64,000 bases of DNA from Succinimonas sp045124755 (lineage in GTDB: Bacteria > Pseudomonadota > Gammaproteobacteria > Enterobacterales > Succinivibrionaceae), in assembly GCF_045124755.1 (NCBI RefSeq), contig NZ_JBGVMK010000052.1; one strand, 5' to 3'. The position numbers and the translations under genes are program-made. Below the pieces are notes generated by a model. That model had not been told where the DNA came from and did not search any database. It worked only from the letters and a program-made list of their open reading frames with translations. Positions 17,074-25,886 of the stretch are shown here, piece by piece (within the stretch, counting starts at the first letter, position 1; each line of letters opens with the position of its first letter).

Positions 17074-17553
17074 ATGAAAACATTAGATGATTACAAGAGT
17101 TTTCTGGCAGCCTTCAGGAAGCTCACCGGCATTGAAGCCTTTAATCCGGATGAAACGGGGCTGGTATCCGTCAGCGTGGACGATGACTTCAACATTAATC
17201 TCCAGTTTATTCAGCACAGCGGCAAGGTGCTGTGTTTCGTGGAGGTATATCAGCTGCCCTCTGAGGCCCCCCGGGAGGTTTACCGCGAGCTCCTGGCCGG
17301 AGGTCTGTTCGGCCGGGATACGGCAGGCGGCTATTTCAGCCTTGAGGAAGCCTCGGAGACGGTGGTTTACAACTATTTCTTTGACGGCAGCGCCCTGGAG
17401 GCCAATCCCGAGGAGCTTTCGGATTCTCTGGAAAATATCATGCAGGTTTGCGGCCTCTGGCGGGATCGCATTAAGGATCTTCTTTCCGGTGAGACGCCGG
17501 ATAATCATTTAGATGAGCATTTCGTGGCGGACAGAATAATGCTGACCCCTTGA
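17074..17553 (+). CDS. CesT/Tir-chaperone-family secretion chaperone
   Basis: A 159-residue acidic protein with the layout of class I type III secretion chaperones: N-terminal helix (DDYKSFLAAFRKLTGI), beta strands built around LVSVSVDDDFNINLQFI and KVLCFVEVYQLP, the central helix REVYRELLAGGLFGRD, then GGYFSLEEASETVVYNYFF and a C-terminal helix. CesT proteins dimerise, bind the N-terminal region of one effector and keep it export-competent. It ends 32 bp before a 1168-residue protein on the same strand, the classic chaperone-effector pair. No type III apparatus gene is in the window, so the secretion route is inferred. The RBS is AGGGA. Confidence 0.75.
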   Translation: MKTLDDYKSFLAAFRKLTGIEAFNPDETGLVSVSVDDDFNINLQFIQHSGKVLCFVEVYQLPSEAPREVYRELLAGGLFGRDTAGGYFSLEEASETVVYNYFFDGSALEANPEELSDSLENIMQVCGLWRDRIKDLLSGETPDNHLDEHFVADRIMLTP

Positions 17554-17585
17554 TTTTTTAAACGCTGACAGGCGAGGAGAGGTCT

Positions 17586-20500
17586 ATGACCGGAGTAATG
17601 AATTCATTTGAGACCATTGCCAGAGAGGCATGGCTCACATCCCGTGATGTGGTGGTGAATGAGGCCGGAGACAAGGCGCAGCGGGGGAATCTCTTTTTTT
17701 CCGCCGGCAGGGAAGTCAATGACAACACCATGAGGGTCTTTCGGCAGGCTCTGTCTCAGAAGTACGGCGTTTTCGGGGAACACGCCTTTGACACGGTGGT
17801 GGGCGCCCGGAGTCAGATGCATAAATCACTGCGCGTCTGCGATATCAGGGATGTGCTCTCCAGTCTGGAAACCGTTAAAAAGACCCGGCTCATCTGCGAA
17901 CTCAACCGGCAGCTGGATACGGATCCCAAGATGCTGCAGATGCCACTGAAAGATCAGGATCAGGTGCGCGATGCCATAAGAGCTCATTTAAAGCATAACA
18001 GCTACACCGGCGAGCTCCGGAAGACGGAGGATCTGAGCCGGGTGGCGGCGTCTATTATCAAAGAGCACATCGAAAATCATGAGAGTTTGAATGATCCGGT
18101 TAAAACCGAGGATTTTCATGAATTTCGCAAGGATGTGTCTAAGGAACTGGGAGACCGGGATCCGGCGGGGCTCAGGAATCTTTCCGCAGTCATTGACAAA
18201 AAAGAAGGCTCTGTGGAGGATCGGGTCAAAAGCGGCGTTCTGGGCGCCGGGCAGAGAATCAACCGTTCCTCTGTTAATCCCATGCTCTTCCAGGAACTCA
18301 AATCCAACGGCGTGGAACCGGGCTTTATCTATACCAATGACTGGTCTGCCAATGATACCCGTGGGCTTATGGCCGATTATGAATCGGAGGAAAGTCTTGA
18401 GGCTCTGGAGAAATTGAAAAACTTCTCTCCGGCTCTCCGGGAGAAGTGCGCTGGCAAAACCACCCGGGAGCAGATTATGCTCTGCGGCCGGTCCCATCCT
18501 GCCTGCATGTCAGCGGTGGCGGAATTCATTATCGAAAGGGAGATGGAAAAACCGGACAGCCGGCTCTATCAGGCCTTTATGGATAAGAGAGGCATGATTA
18601 ACACCGCAGAAAACTGGCAGGATGCGGGCTTTGACTACATCAAGAAGGAATTCTTCGCCGAAATCAGGGATGCCATTATGGCCGTCAACAGCAAGGATCC
18701 CGATTATGAGAGCTCGCCGGTGTTCAAGCATTTCACCGACCGGCATATTACCAAGCTGGACTATAACGAAAGCGCCCGGATCGTTAATTATGCCAAGGGA
18801 TCCGAAGGCAAATTCATGCGTCCGGAACGGATTATCACCGGCCGCAAGTTCGGTCAGATTTACCGCCTGCAGACCGCCACCACTGCCGACAAGTCTTCCG
18901 CCGGCGCCGTTACCGAGGCTCTGGCCAATGACCTCTCCCGCCTGGCCGGCGTGCCTACTCAGGAGCTCCGCATCGTCCGGGGCAAGTATTCCGACGGACA
19001 TCCGAAGTTGATGCTGGAGGCGAAGTTTGCCAAAGGCTACCAGGACATGGAGAAGGGCTTTATCAAGGACGGCCAGATCGTGACTCCCGAGGGGCAGAAA
19101 ACGGAAAAGCTCGGCAAGTACAAGGCCTTCTTCCTGGTCACCGCGGATCGCGATGCCGTGGGTTCCCGGGGGCAGAACAAGGGCTTTAAGGACGGCAAGT
19201 TTTTTGCCATCGATCCCGGGCATTCCCTGGAAAAGAACGGCCGCTTCCTGGAGGTGGATGACAATCTGAACTTCAAGGATACCTTCGGCTTTTCCACCAA
19301 ACCCCGCTTTAAGAATTTTTCGGTGTTTGACGATGATACCCGTTTTGAGAAGTTCAAGGGCGTGCTGGAGCTCAGAGATCTGAAGAATTCCGAGAAGACA
19401 GATGGTCTTTTCAGGGAGTATCTCACCGCTTTCAACCCTGATGAACCGAATATTTCCGCTCCGGAAAAGCAGCTCCGAGAACAGATTAAGGCTTCCATCC
19501 TGGAGAAGCAGAAGGAGTTTAACGACAGCCTGGACAAGATCCTCACGGTGTCGGAAAACCAGCTTCATCTCTATGACGATCTCGCCGGAGACGGCCCCGA
19601 GATGCAGGAAAAGGCCATTGAGACTATTGAAAACCTGGAAAAGCTGACATCCCCCACTACCTGGGTCAGCCCTAATGGCGAGGTTGCCCTGAAGCACCTC
19701 TCCGTGATTCCCCAGAACCGGATGCCCTGGCGAGCTCATGTGGACGGGGATAACATTGTCTATCACTGTGATAAGCCGCTGAATCGGGAGGCCGCAAATA
19801 TGCTGCGAGCCATGGGAGCGACTGCCGGTGTCAATGTGGAGATCGATGCCGAAGCCTGCGTCAGGATCACTGTTTCCCGGGCCAATGCCGGCAAAGTCTT
19901 TGAGGTGTTTTCCGAAAAGAATGTGGCGAAGATGACCCATCCGGATGAGGCCAGCGAAAGACAGATGGGCGGGAACGGACTTACGGCGGCTAAGAATTAC
20001 AGTTCTCCGGTGATTTCGGCTCCTGCTGCCGGCCCCGCTCCGGATCCCTCGGTGCCCCCGTTCCCTATTCCTGACGATCTGGATGTGGAGATCGGGAATG
20101 AAAGGCTGCATTTTATCAAAAAGCACTATGAGACCATGATCATGGACACGCCTCCGGCAGAGCGGCCCCGGAGCGTCGCTGAACTTAAGAATCTGCTGGC
20201 ATGCCGGATCCAAAAGGGCCGGGAGATTATCAAGGCGGTGTATGCCGGACAGGGGCATCGTTATGAAACCTCCCTCCGCAATGCAGCCTGTGTGACTCTG
20301 GCCTTTCATGCCGCCACGGTAAAGAAGGGCGAGTACAATGATCGGGGAGCCTTCTCCGTGCAGGATCCCGACGGCTATCTGTATCAGTGGCTGGATAAGT
20401 GCAAGGAGGTCTATCTGAGAACCTCCACTCATGCCAGGGCCTATCATCACAAGACGGTGGATGGCCACATGAATATGCCACGGGGCATTGATATTCCCAG

Positions 20501-21092
20501 GAACATGGGCGGACTTATGGGCGGCATGAGAACCTTTCATTACTTCAGCCTTCCCGCAGAGAACAGAGAGGATCGCCGGCTGTTTCTTAAATGCGAAACC
20601 CATGGCATTTACAACAGCACCATCAGCGATGAAGAGATAGAAAAGTCCCGGGTTTCAGGAATGCAGGTTCGGAGGGAAAGACCCAGTGATAAGTCGGAAT
20701 CCATGAAGCATTGCATGTCTCTGGTGACATCAATCGGAAGAAGGGGCCCCGGGTACGGCAACCGCAAGGAGATTTTCCCGAAACATCTGGCGAATGGCTT
20801 GAGCGAAGTTCAGGATAAGCTGAGAAAAGCCGGATTTGTCAAAGAGGCTGAGGATCTGGCGGAGGGGGTGGCCGGCAAAGCTAACGGAGGCATCCGGGCG
20901 CTGGCTGAGAATGCTGATAAGGTGGTGAAGCAATCTTACCACAGCGAGGAGGTATATAACATCATGAGCGATTTCCTCGGTCAGGTCGAGAATTATGCGA
21001 ATGAAACCGATGAGGAAGGCAATGCGCTGCGTTCCGGCCGCACTGAAGGGCGTATCGGCAACGAAGTGATGCTGGATATGGATGAATTCTGA
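17586..21092 (+). CDS. putative secreted effector with an atypical (PI3/4K- or HipA-like) kinase domain
   Basis: A 1168-residue protein with no signal peptide, directly downstream of a CesT-like chaperone gene. A kinase-like core can be read between ~410 and 560: GQIYRLQT; a helix with Glu (AVTEALANDLSRLAGVPTQ); then a catalytic-loop-like DRD-x7-N (D521, D523, N531); then FFAIDPGHS, with D543-x-G-H. This order (DRx...N followed by IDxGH) is that of phosphatidylinositol 3/4-kinases and HipA-type kinases. The N-terminal ~400 residues are helical and charged, and would include the chaperone-binding segment. The C-terminal ~300 residues form another unrecognised domain (conserved-looking blocks GGMRTFHYFSLP, LFLKCETHGIY). 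The RBS is GGAGAGG. Kinase assignment is by motif only. Confidence 0.65.
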   Translation: MTGVMNSFETIAREAWLTSRDVVVNEAGDKAQRGNLFFSAGREVNDNTMRVFRQALSQKYGVFGEHAFDTVVGARSQMHKSLRVCDIRDVLSSLETVKKTRLICELNRQLDTDPKMLQMPLKDQDQVRDAIRAHLKHNSYTGELRKTEDLSRVAASIIKEHIENHESLNDPVKTEDFHEFRKDVSKELGDRDPAGLRNLSAVIDKKEGSVEDRVKSGVLGAGQRINRSSVNPMLFQELKSNGVEPGFIYTNDWSANDTRGLMADYESEESLEALEKLKNFSPALREKCAGKTTREQIMLCGRSHPACMSAVAEFIIEREMEKPDSRLYQAFMDKRGMINTAENWQDAGFDYIKKEFFAEIRDAIMAVNSKDPDYESSPVFKHFTDRHITKLDYNESARIVNYAKGSEGKFMRPERIITGRKFGQIYRLQTATTADKSSAGAVTEALANDLSRLAGVPTQELRIVRGKYSDGHPKLMLEAKFAKGYQDMEKGFIKDGQIVTPEGQKTEKLGKYKAFFLVTADRDAVGSRGQNKGFKDGKFFAIDPGHSLEKNGRFLEVDDNLNFKDTFGFSTKPRFKNFSVFDDDTRFEKFKGVLELRDLKNSEKTDGLFREYLTAFNPDEPNISAPEKQLREQIKASILEKQKEFNDSLDKILTVSENQLHLYDDLAGDGPEMQEKAIETIENLEKLTSPTTWVSPNGEVALKHLSVIPQNRMPWRAHVDGDNIVYHCDKPLNREAANMLRAMGATAGVNVEIDAEACVRITVSRANAGKVFEVFSEKNVAKMTHPDEASERQMGGNGLTAAKNYSSPVISAPAAGPAPDPSVPPFPIPDDLDVEIGNERLHFIKKHYETMIMDTPPAERPRSVAELKNLLACRIQKGREIIKAVYAGQGHRYETSLRNAACVTLAFHAATVKKGEYNDRGAFSVQDPDGYLYQWLDKCKEVYLRTSTHARAYHHKTVDGHMNMPRGIDIPRNMGGLMGGMRTFHYFSLPAENREDRRLFLKCETHGIYNSTISDEEIEKSRVSGMQVRRERPSDKSESMKHCMSLVTSIGRRGPGYGNRKEIFPKHLANGLSEVQDKLRKAGFVKEAEDLAEGVAGKANGGIRALAENADKVVKQSYHSEEVYNIMSDFLGQVENYANETDEEGNALRSGRTEGRIGNEVMLDMDEF

Positions 21093-21116
21093 GAGGTAAA
21101 GTCTCTGGTTTAAGCT

Positions 21117-21165
21117 GTCCCCGGAGTCCCGGTTTTTTAGGGATTTCCGGGGACTTTTCTGTTTT
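21117..21165 (+). terminator. intrinsic terminator after the putative effector gene
   Basis: GTCCCCGGA (21117-21125) pairs with TCCGGGGAC (21146-21154). TTTTCTGTTTT follows. It lies 25 bp after the effector stop and closes the chaperone-effector operon. Confidence 0.8.
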
Positions 21166-21461
21166 CGGTGTCAGGCGGGGAAGTTCTTTTGCCGGCGGGG
21201 GGTTCCCGGTCTTGGGTCTTATATCAAAATGAATCTCTGCTGTTCTCTTTTCTTCATTTGCCATTCCCGCGCCATTCATTCTGAATCGCTCTGTTGTAGA
21301 ATAGACATGATTCCTCTGACATGCATGACAGTTCGGGCGATGACAGTTTGAGCTCCGGCGGTTAAGTCATCCCTCTTGCGAGGTTACGCTAATCCTCTCC
21401 GCCCGAACCTGCTGTTTCACTGCAAAAGTCAGGGATGGCTTTTGATGATATTAACCGTAAT
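21166..21461. other. spacer between effector operon and IS element
   Basis: About 300 bp with no convincing gene. It contains short dyads (for example TTCGGGCG near 21330 with CGCCCGAA near 21400) that might be a remnant of another element. This is also the likely insertion target of the adjacent IS. Confidence 0.4.
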
Positions 21462-23281
21462 GCCCGCCGCCTGATTCTAACCGCATTGACTCCATCGGAA
21501 AGTAAAGTCTGAGAGCAAAGAAGAGAGTAAAAGGTCTGAAATTATCGGCTTAGCGGATCGAACAATTGAAACTGCGGCCAAAGCTCATGTTTATCGTCTA
21601 TCAGGAGAAAAACGGAATTCTGTATGCAACCCTGACGAAATCTGTTCGGAAGGGCGCAGCCGTTTCAAAAGAATACATCAATCTCGGAAGAGTGATTGAT
21701 AAGGAAAGGGGCGTTTACCAGAACCGGAAAAGAGGTGTTTTTACCTATGATCCGGTAACAGACGCATACGGAGTTTGTCCAGAGGATATAACCCTTCCAA
21801 AAGCGGGGCAAAGAGGAGAAAACTGCGCGGCAGGGCGTGAGCAGCATGCGCTTCCGGTGCTCAGATTCGGTGACATATTCTTCTTCGATGCTTTTCTGAA
21901 GCAACTCGATTTCTATGAGATCATAGACGCCATCCCCTATGACAATAAAGATACGCTGCATGCTTTGGTGGCATTTTATGCATTGTCTCCGCTGGCAAAT
22001 TGCGGAATTCAGGACTGGTATGAACTCAGTTATGCCAGGGTTCTTTACCCGAATGCGGTCTTGTCACCTCAGGGGATCAGCGAGCTTCTTGCCAAGATTG
22101 GCAGGGAAGAATGCAAACGGGCTTTTTTGAGCAGGTATTATGAGTATGTAAAAAAATGCCAAAGGCAGGATAAGAAGGGACGGCAGGATAAGAAGGGAGA
22201 TTTGGGATTAAAGGAAGATTTTGGAGTAAAAAAAGAGATTGATGACGCCATTCTGATAGATTGCGCCGGACTTTCAAATGATATAAATATGGCGGTTACC
22301 GGTTTTTACAGCCATAACGGAAATATCAGCGCTGAAGGGAGATTTATATGCGCAGTTCAGCAAAAAACCGAACTTCCCTTGTTTTTTAAATATGAAGCTG
22401 AAAATGCAATTGATTCCGCAGCTGTAAAAAGATCAATTGAAGAAATGAAAGAGTTGGGGATTAATACCGAATTTGCTCTTCTCGACTCCGGATATTACAA
22501 CGGGATTAATGCTGATATCCTTATGGATGCCGGCATTTCCTTTATCTCCCGAGTCGGAACAAATCACCGTATTTTTACCAGTGCTTTCAGAGATTTGCGC
22601 AAGGATCTTGAAAGCGCGGAAAATCTGGCGCGGCATAACGGCAGGGTTTACTTTATTGCTGAGACTAAAGTAAAAACAGGAAAGAACAAAGATCGTGACG
22701 CATATGGATATTTTTGCCTTGATACTGCGTTGAGAAACGAAAGTCAAAAAATGATCCATGCGGAGTTAGCCGATGAAGATACGGAAGACGCTAAATTATA
22801 TGATGCCATGCAGACGGCGGGATTATTTATGCTGGTATGCACCAGAAATATAGAAAAACAAAATCTTTTAGAGCTGTATTTTACAAGGCATCAGGCTGCA
22901 GAACTTTTTAAAACAGGCAAGGGCGGAGGAAAAATGCTTCCGGCCGGCGCTGAATCGGAAGAAATCATCAGAGGCCTTTTTCTGATCACGTTCATAGCTT
23001 CGGTAATTTTAAAACTGCTGCGAGAGCGCTTATCGAATACAGAATACAGTCCGGAAATAATTTTTTCAGTGCTGCAATATCAGATTGTTCAGCTGTTTCC
23101 TGAATATCTGTTAACCTCTGAACCGGCAAAAAAGATGACCGAAATTTATTCTCATTTTAAAATAAAATGTCCTGCCAGGATTGCGTACCCACCCAGTGAA
23201 GATGAGCTGAAGCGAATGCAGGCTGAACCGCAGGGGCAAGCCAGCTGAGCAGTAAGATTGCGGTCAGAATCAGGCAGCGGG
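21462..23281 (+). mobile_element. IS1634/IS4-superfamily insertion sequence with terminal inverted repeats
   Basis: The transposase gene is bracketed by imperfect inverted repeats. 21462-21486 matches the reverse complement of 23257-23281 at 22 of 25 positions (shared core CTGATTCT, then ACCGCA). Weaker similarity continues outward on both sides (TTAACC), so the true ends may be ~10-15 bp further out. The element is about 1.8 kb with one gene, as usual for the IS1634 group. I could not confirm target-site duplications. Confidence 0.75.
21566..23248 (+). CDS. DDE transposase, IS1634-like
   Basis: A 560-residue transposase (TTG start, or ATG at 21587). The catalytic triad can be placed: D232 in LIDCAGLSND, D307 in ALLDSGYYN, and E446 in HQAAELFK within the 'Y-x2-R-x3-E' region. 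The N-terminus FIVYQEKNGILYATLTKS is followed by EYINLGRVIDKERG, typical of this transposase group in gut bacteria. A short Lys/Gly-rich repeat (DKKGRQDKKGD) sits just before the first catalytic Asp. The frame is intact, so the element may be active or recently inserted. Its codon use is more AT-rich than that of the effector gene upstream. Confidence 0.9.
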   Translation: MKLRPKLMFIVYQEKNGILYATLTKSVRKGAAVSKEYINLGRVIDKERGVYQNRKRGVFTYDPVTDAYGVCPEDITLPKAGQRGENCAAGREQHALPVLRFGDIFFFDAFLKQLDFYEIIDAIPYDNKDTLHALVAFYALSPLANCGIQDWYELSYARVLYPNAVLSPQGISELLAKIGREECKRAFLSRYYEYVKKCQRQDKKGRQDKKGDLGLKEDFGVKKEIDDAILIDCAGLSNDINMAVTGFYSHNGNISAEGRFICAVQQKTELPLFFKYEAENAIDSAAVKRSIEEMKELGINTEFALLDSGYYNGINADILMDAGISFISRVGTNHRIFTSAFRDLRKDLESAENLARHNGRVYFIAETKVKTGKNKDRDAYGYFCLDTALRNESQKMIHAELADEDTEDAKLYDAMQTAGLFMLVCTRNIEKQNLLELYFTRHQAAELFKTGKGGGKMLPAGAESEEIIRGLFLITFIASVILKLLRERLSNTEYSPEIIFSVLQYQIVQLFPEYLLTSEPAKKMTEIYSHFKIKCPARIAYPPSEDELKRMQAEPQGQAS

Positions 23282-23486
23282 AACTGCGGGTTAAGGCTCC
23301 GTTTAAATCCGTATTAAACTTCCCAAAAAGAAGTTTCTAAATCCGGTATTCCGGTTTGCCTTTATATCAAAGAAGAAATAAAATGCGCTTTTTTCAGTTC
23401 GGTTCTGTATGCAATGATGAATTAAGCAAGATGCTAAAATATTAAATACATTATAAAATAATAATTTAATAACCTGGGGTGCTAAA

Positions 23487-24110
23487 ATGAAGGCCTTTGA
23501 ATGGATACCAAATAAATCTATCGGTGATTTATGCTTTAACATGACAAAGGAAGAGACCAGAAGGGCAATGAAGGATGCCGTTTATACGCCGTGGTTCAGC
23601 GGAAGATCAGACATTTATAAAGACTATAGCATACGTTTGGATTTTGATGATAACCGCCTTCTCAAAGCAGTTGAATTTTTGGGAATTGAAAGGTTTTTTT
23701 TTCAGGTTTTGTATAACGGAAGAGTAATATATCCCAAAACCGTAAATACCTTTTTCAAGATTTTTGACAAGAGCATGTTTAAGCAAGATCCTGATGATCC
23801 AAAATCATTTCAGTGTAATAAATTGAACATCACTGGCACCTGGAATTATGATCACGGCCCTGTTCTTTTGGTGGGAAGAGAGCATTATCTGGATGAAAGC
23901 GATGAATCTCTCATAGTTCATGACATTCTTGATGACCTGTCATTCAAACTGAAACCGGGAATGACCCGGGATGAAACCAGGATAATTCTTCATGAAATGT
24001 CCGATAAATTAGAGGTTTACGGGCAGGCTGATGTTTACGCCAAGTATCTTATAGTCAAATTTGATAATGATGACAGAATGATGTCATATAAATACCACTT
24101 CCGGTTCTGA
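23487..24110 (+). CDS. uncharacterised two-repeat protein
   Basis: A 207-residue cytoplasmic-looking protein not recognised by family. It contains two related halves: residues ~8-65 (IGDLCFNMTKEETRRAM ... DIYKDYSIRLDFDDNR) and ~145-205 (DDLSFKLKPGMTRDETRIIL ... DVYAKYLIVKFDNDDR), each a helix after a 'MT-x-E-T-R' turn followed by a beta strand rich in Asp. Small, acidic, duplicated proteins next to mobile elements are often immunity proteins of secreted toxins; that is a guess. A damaged copy of its 3' half lies ~900 bp downstream. RBS TGGGGT is weak. Confidence 0.6.
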   Translation: MKAFEWIPNKSIGDLCFNMTKEETRRAMKDAVYTPWFSGRSDIYKDYSIRLDFDDNRLLKAVEFLGIERFFFQVLYNGRVIYPKTVNTFFKIFDKSMFKQDPDDPKSFQCNKLNITGTWNYDHGPVLLVGREHYLDESDESLIVHDILDDLSFKLKPGMTRDETRIILHEMSDKLEVYGQADVYAKYLIVKFDNDDRMMSYKYHFRF

Positions 24111-24308
24111 TTTTAACGATTTTCTGTTTTAAAACAGCGCCTGCCGGAACCGGGGCTGGTATTCGCAAAGTGATCATGAATGCGCTAAATCCTGCGGAAA
24201 AAGCGCGGAAGCTAAAAATTACAGAAAACACCAGATCAAACTTCTCGATTTTTGCGCCAGACTCATAGATAATTATGCCTGAATAAAACGCAAATACGGA
24301 GACTGCTC

Positions 24309-24746
24309 ATGCAGATAAAACCACTGTTATTTTTAACTGCTGTCATCTGCTTTATTGTTTTGAAAATTGCCTGTACTGCAGATGATGAACACTTTCAGTG
24401 TTATAGGTTATATGATTCTAAAAAGTACAGCGAAGCTCTTCCTATGTGTGAGAAATCCTGCAACCTGAATAATGGAATAGCATGTTTCATTCTTGGATTT
24501 ATGTATGAATTTGGTAAGGGCGTAGCACAGGACTACCAGCAGACAAAAACATACTATGATAAAGCCTGCAACCTGGATTTTGACGAAGGATGCTCCATGC
24601 TTGGAATTCTTTACGAGACTGGGAAAGGTGTAGGACAGAATTTTCAGATGGCAAAAGAATACTATGGCAAGGCTTGTGATTTAAAAGGTCACGTGAATCA
24701 GTCGGATTGTAAGCGCTACACGGAGTTAAAAGAAAAGGGCTATTAA
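24309..24746 (+). CDS. exported Sel1-repeat protein
   Basis: A 145-residue protein with a signal peptide (MQIKPLLFLTAVICFIVLKIACTADD) and two to three Sel1-like repeats. Repeats are marked by CNLNNGIACFILGFMYEFGKGVAQD and CNLDFDEGCSMLGILYETGKGVGQN (first parts shown), with paired cysteines as in HcpA/HcpC-type beta-lactamase-like Sel1 proteins. Such proteins act as secreted or periplasmic adaptor repeats. It sits between the intact and decayed copies of the two-repeat gene, as if all three moved as one block. The RBS is GGAG. Confidence 0.75.
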   Translation: MQIKPLLFLTAVICFIVLKIACTADDEHFQCYRLYDSKKYSEALPMCEKSCNLNNGIACFILGFMYEFGKGVAQDYQQTKTYYDKACNLDFDEGCSMLGILYETGKGVGQNFQMAKEYYGKACDLKGHVNQSDCKRYTELKEKGY

Positions 24747-24825
24747 GGCTTTTTTATACTGCGGCGCTCAAACAAGGTTGTTGCATTGAAAATTACCATC
24801 TGACAATAAACTGTCATAGAACATT

Positions 24826-25020
24826 CCGTTCCTGATGACCCGTCATTAAAACTTAGGCCGGGAATGCAGCGGGAGGAAACCGGAATAATTCTTCATGAAA
24901 TGTCAGATAAATCAGCGGTTCAGGGACAGACTGATGTTTACGCCTGGTATATTAAGTTAACTTTGACAATGATGACATGATGGTGTCTGTAAATTTCCAT
25001 TTCAGGCAGGTTCTGATTCC
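24826..25020 (+). pseudogene. decayed copy of the 3' half of the gene at 23487
   Basis: The reading DDPSLKLRPGMQREETGIIL ... SDKSAVQGQTDVYAWYIKL parallels the second repeat of the 23487 gene. A frameshift after KL and a stop (TGA at about 24978) destroy the rest. Nucleotide similarity runs past the coding end: the stretch CAGCGCCTGCCGGAACCGGG occurs after both copies (ending near 24154 and 25060). This marks a duplication of roughly 240 bp including the downstream flank. Confidence 0.75.
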
Positions 25021-25112
25021 GGCAATTTCTTATGCGAAAACAGCGCCTGCCGGAACCGGGCGGGAACCCGATTATGTATGGCATGTTCCCGGCATGATGA
25101 CGGAGGGATAAC

Positions 25113-25814
25113 ATGGGCTTAGGATATGCTCTTAGAAAGGAATTTTCCGGATGGAAGCCATGGCAGGTCTTATGGATGGCGTTTTCGGTAGTGACCATTC
25201 TCGCCATCTCTTTTTACCAGCGGGAGAGTCTTATTGGCATTCTGGCGGCGGTTTCCGGGGTTATTTGCGTCATCCTCTGCGGCATGGGACGGGTGTCCAG
25301 CTACATTTTCGGGACGGTAAACACGCTTCTTTACGCCTATATTGCCTATAAGGCCCGCTACTACGGCGATGTCATGCTGAACCTGCTCTACTACTTTCCC
25401 ACCAATCTTCTGGGCTGGTACCTATGGAGCCGTAACCTGAATGACGCTACCAATGCGGTCATTATGAAAAGAATGACCTTAAAGCAGGTCTTCTGGCTCT
25501 TTCTTTTCTGCGTCGCTTCCGTTACCGCCTACGGCTTTTTCCTGCAGCTTATCGGCGGCAATCTCCCCTTTGCGGACAGCACGACCACCGTGCTTTCGGT
25601 AATAGCCCAGATCCTCATGATTAAGAGATTTGCGGAGCAGTGGCTGATCTGGATTGCGGTGGATATCGTGTCGGTCATTATGTGGGTCATCGCGCTTAAC
25701 GGAGAGGGCGCCAGCATTGCCGTGCTCCTTATGTGGATCGTCTTTCTGGTGAATGCCGTTATTATGTTTGTTAACTGGCTGAAACACTCCTCCCGGGAGG
25801 GGTACTCCGGTTAA
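25113..25814 (+). CDS. pnuC: nicotinamide riboside/mononucleotide transporter PnuC
   Basis: A 233-residue inner-membrane protein with about seven hydrophobic segments and PnuC signatures: WMAFSVVTILAISFY, the SYIFGTVNTLLYAYIAYKA region, and NLLYYFPTNLLGWYLW. PnuC facilitates uptake of nicotinamide riboside, trapped inside by phosphorylation. The next gene (nadR) encodes exactly that kinase, so the pair forms an NAD salvage operon. The RBS is GGAGGG. Confidence 0.92.
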   Translation: MGLGYALRKEFSGWKPWQVLWMAFSVVTILAISFYQRESLIGILAAVSGVICVILCGMGRVSSYIFGTVNTLLYAYIAYKARYYGDVMLNLLYYFPTNLLGWYLWSRNLNDATNAVIMKRMTLKQVFWLFLFCVASVTAYGFFLQLIGGNLPFADSTTTVLSVIAQILMIKRFAEQWLIWIAVDIVSVIMWVIALNGEGASIAVLLMWIVFLVNAVIMFVNWLKHSSREGYSG

Positions 25815-25827
25815 GGAGCTCAAAAAT

Positions 25828-25857
25828 CCGGCGCAAAAAGCCGGCTGCTTTCTTTTG
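25828..25857 (+). terminator. weak intercistronic hairpin between pnuC and nadR
   Basis: CCGGC (25828-25832) and GCCGG (25840-25844) with an A-rich loop, followed by CTGCTTTCTTTT. The short stem suggests partial termination or mRNA stabilisation rather than a full stop, which would give more PnuC than NadR. It ends 29 bp before the nadR start. Confidence 0.4.
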
Positions 25858-25886
25858 AACTCTGTTTGCGTCTGAAGGGAATAATC

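Noticed and set aside
18510..20603. 697-codon minus-strand frame inside the putative effector gene
   Set aside because: Mirror of a high-GC coding strand. The plus frame has chaperone context, RBS, terminator and kinase motifs.
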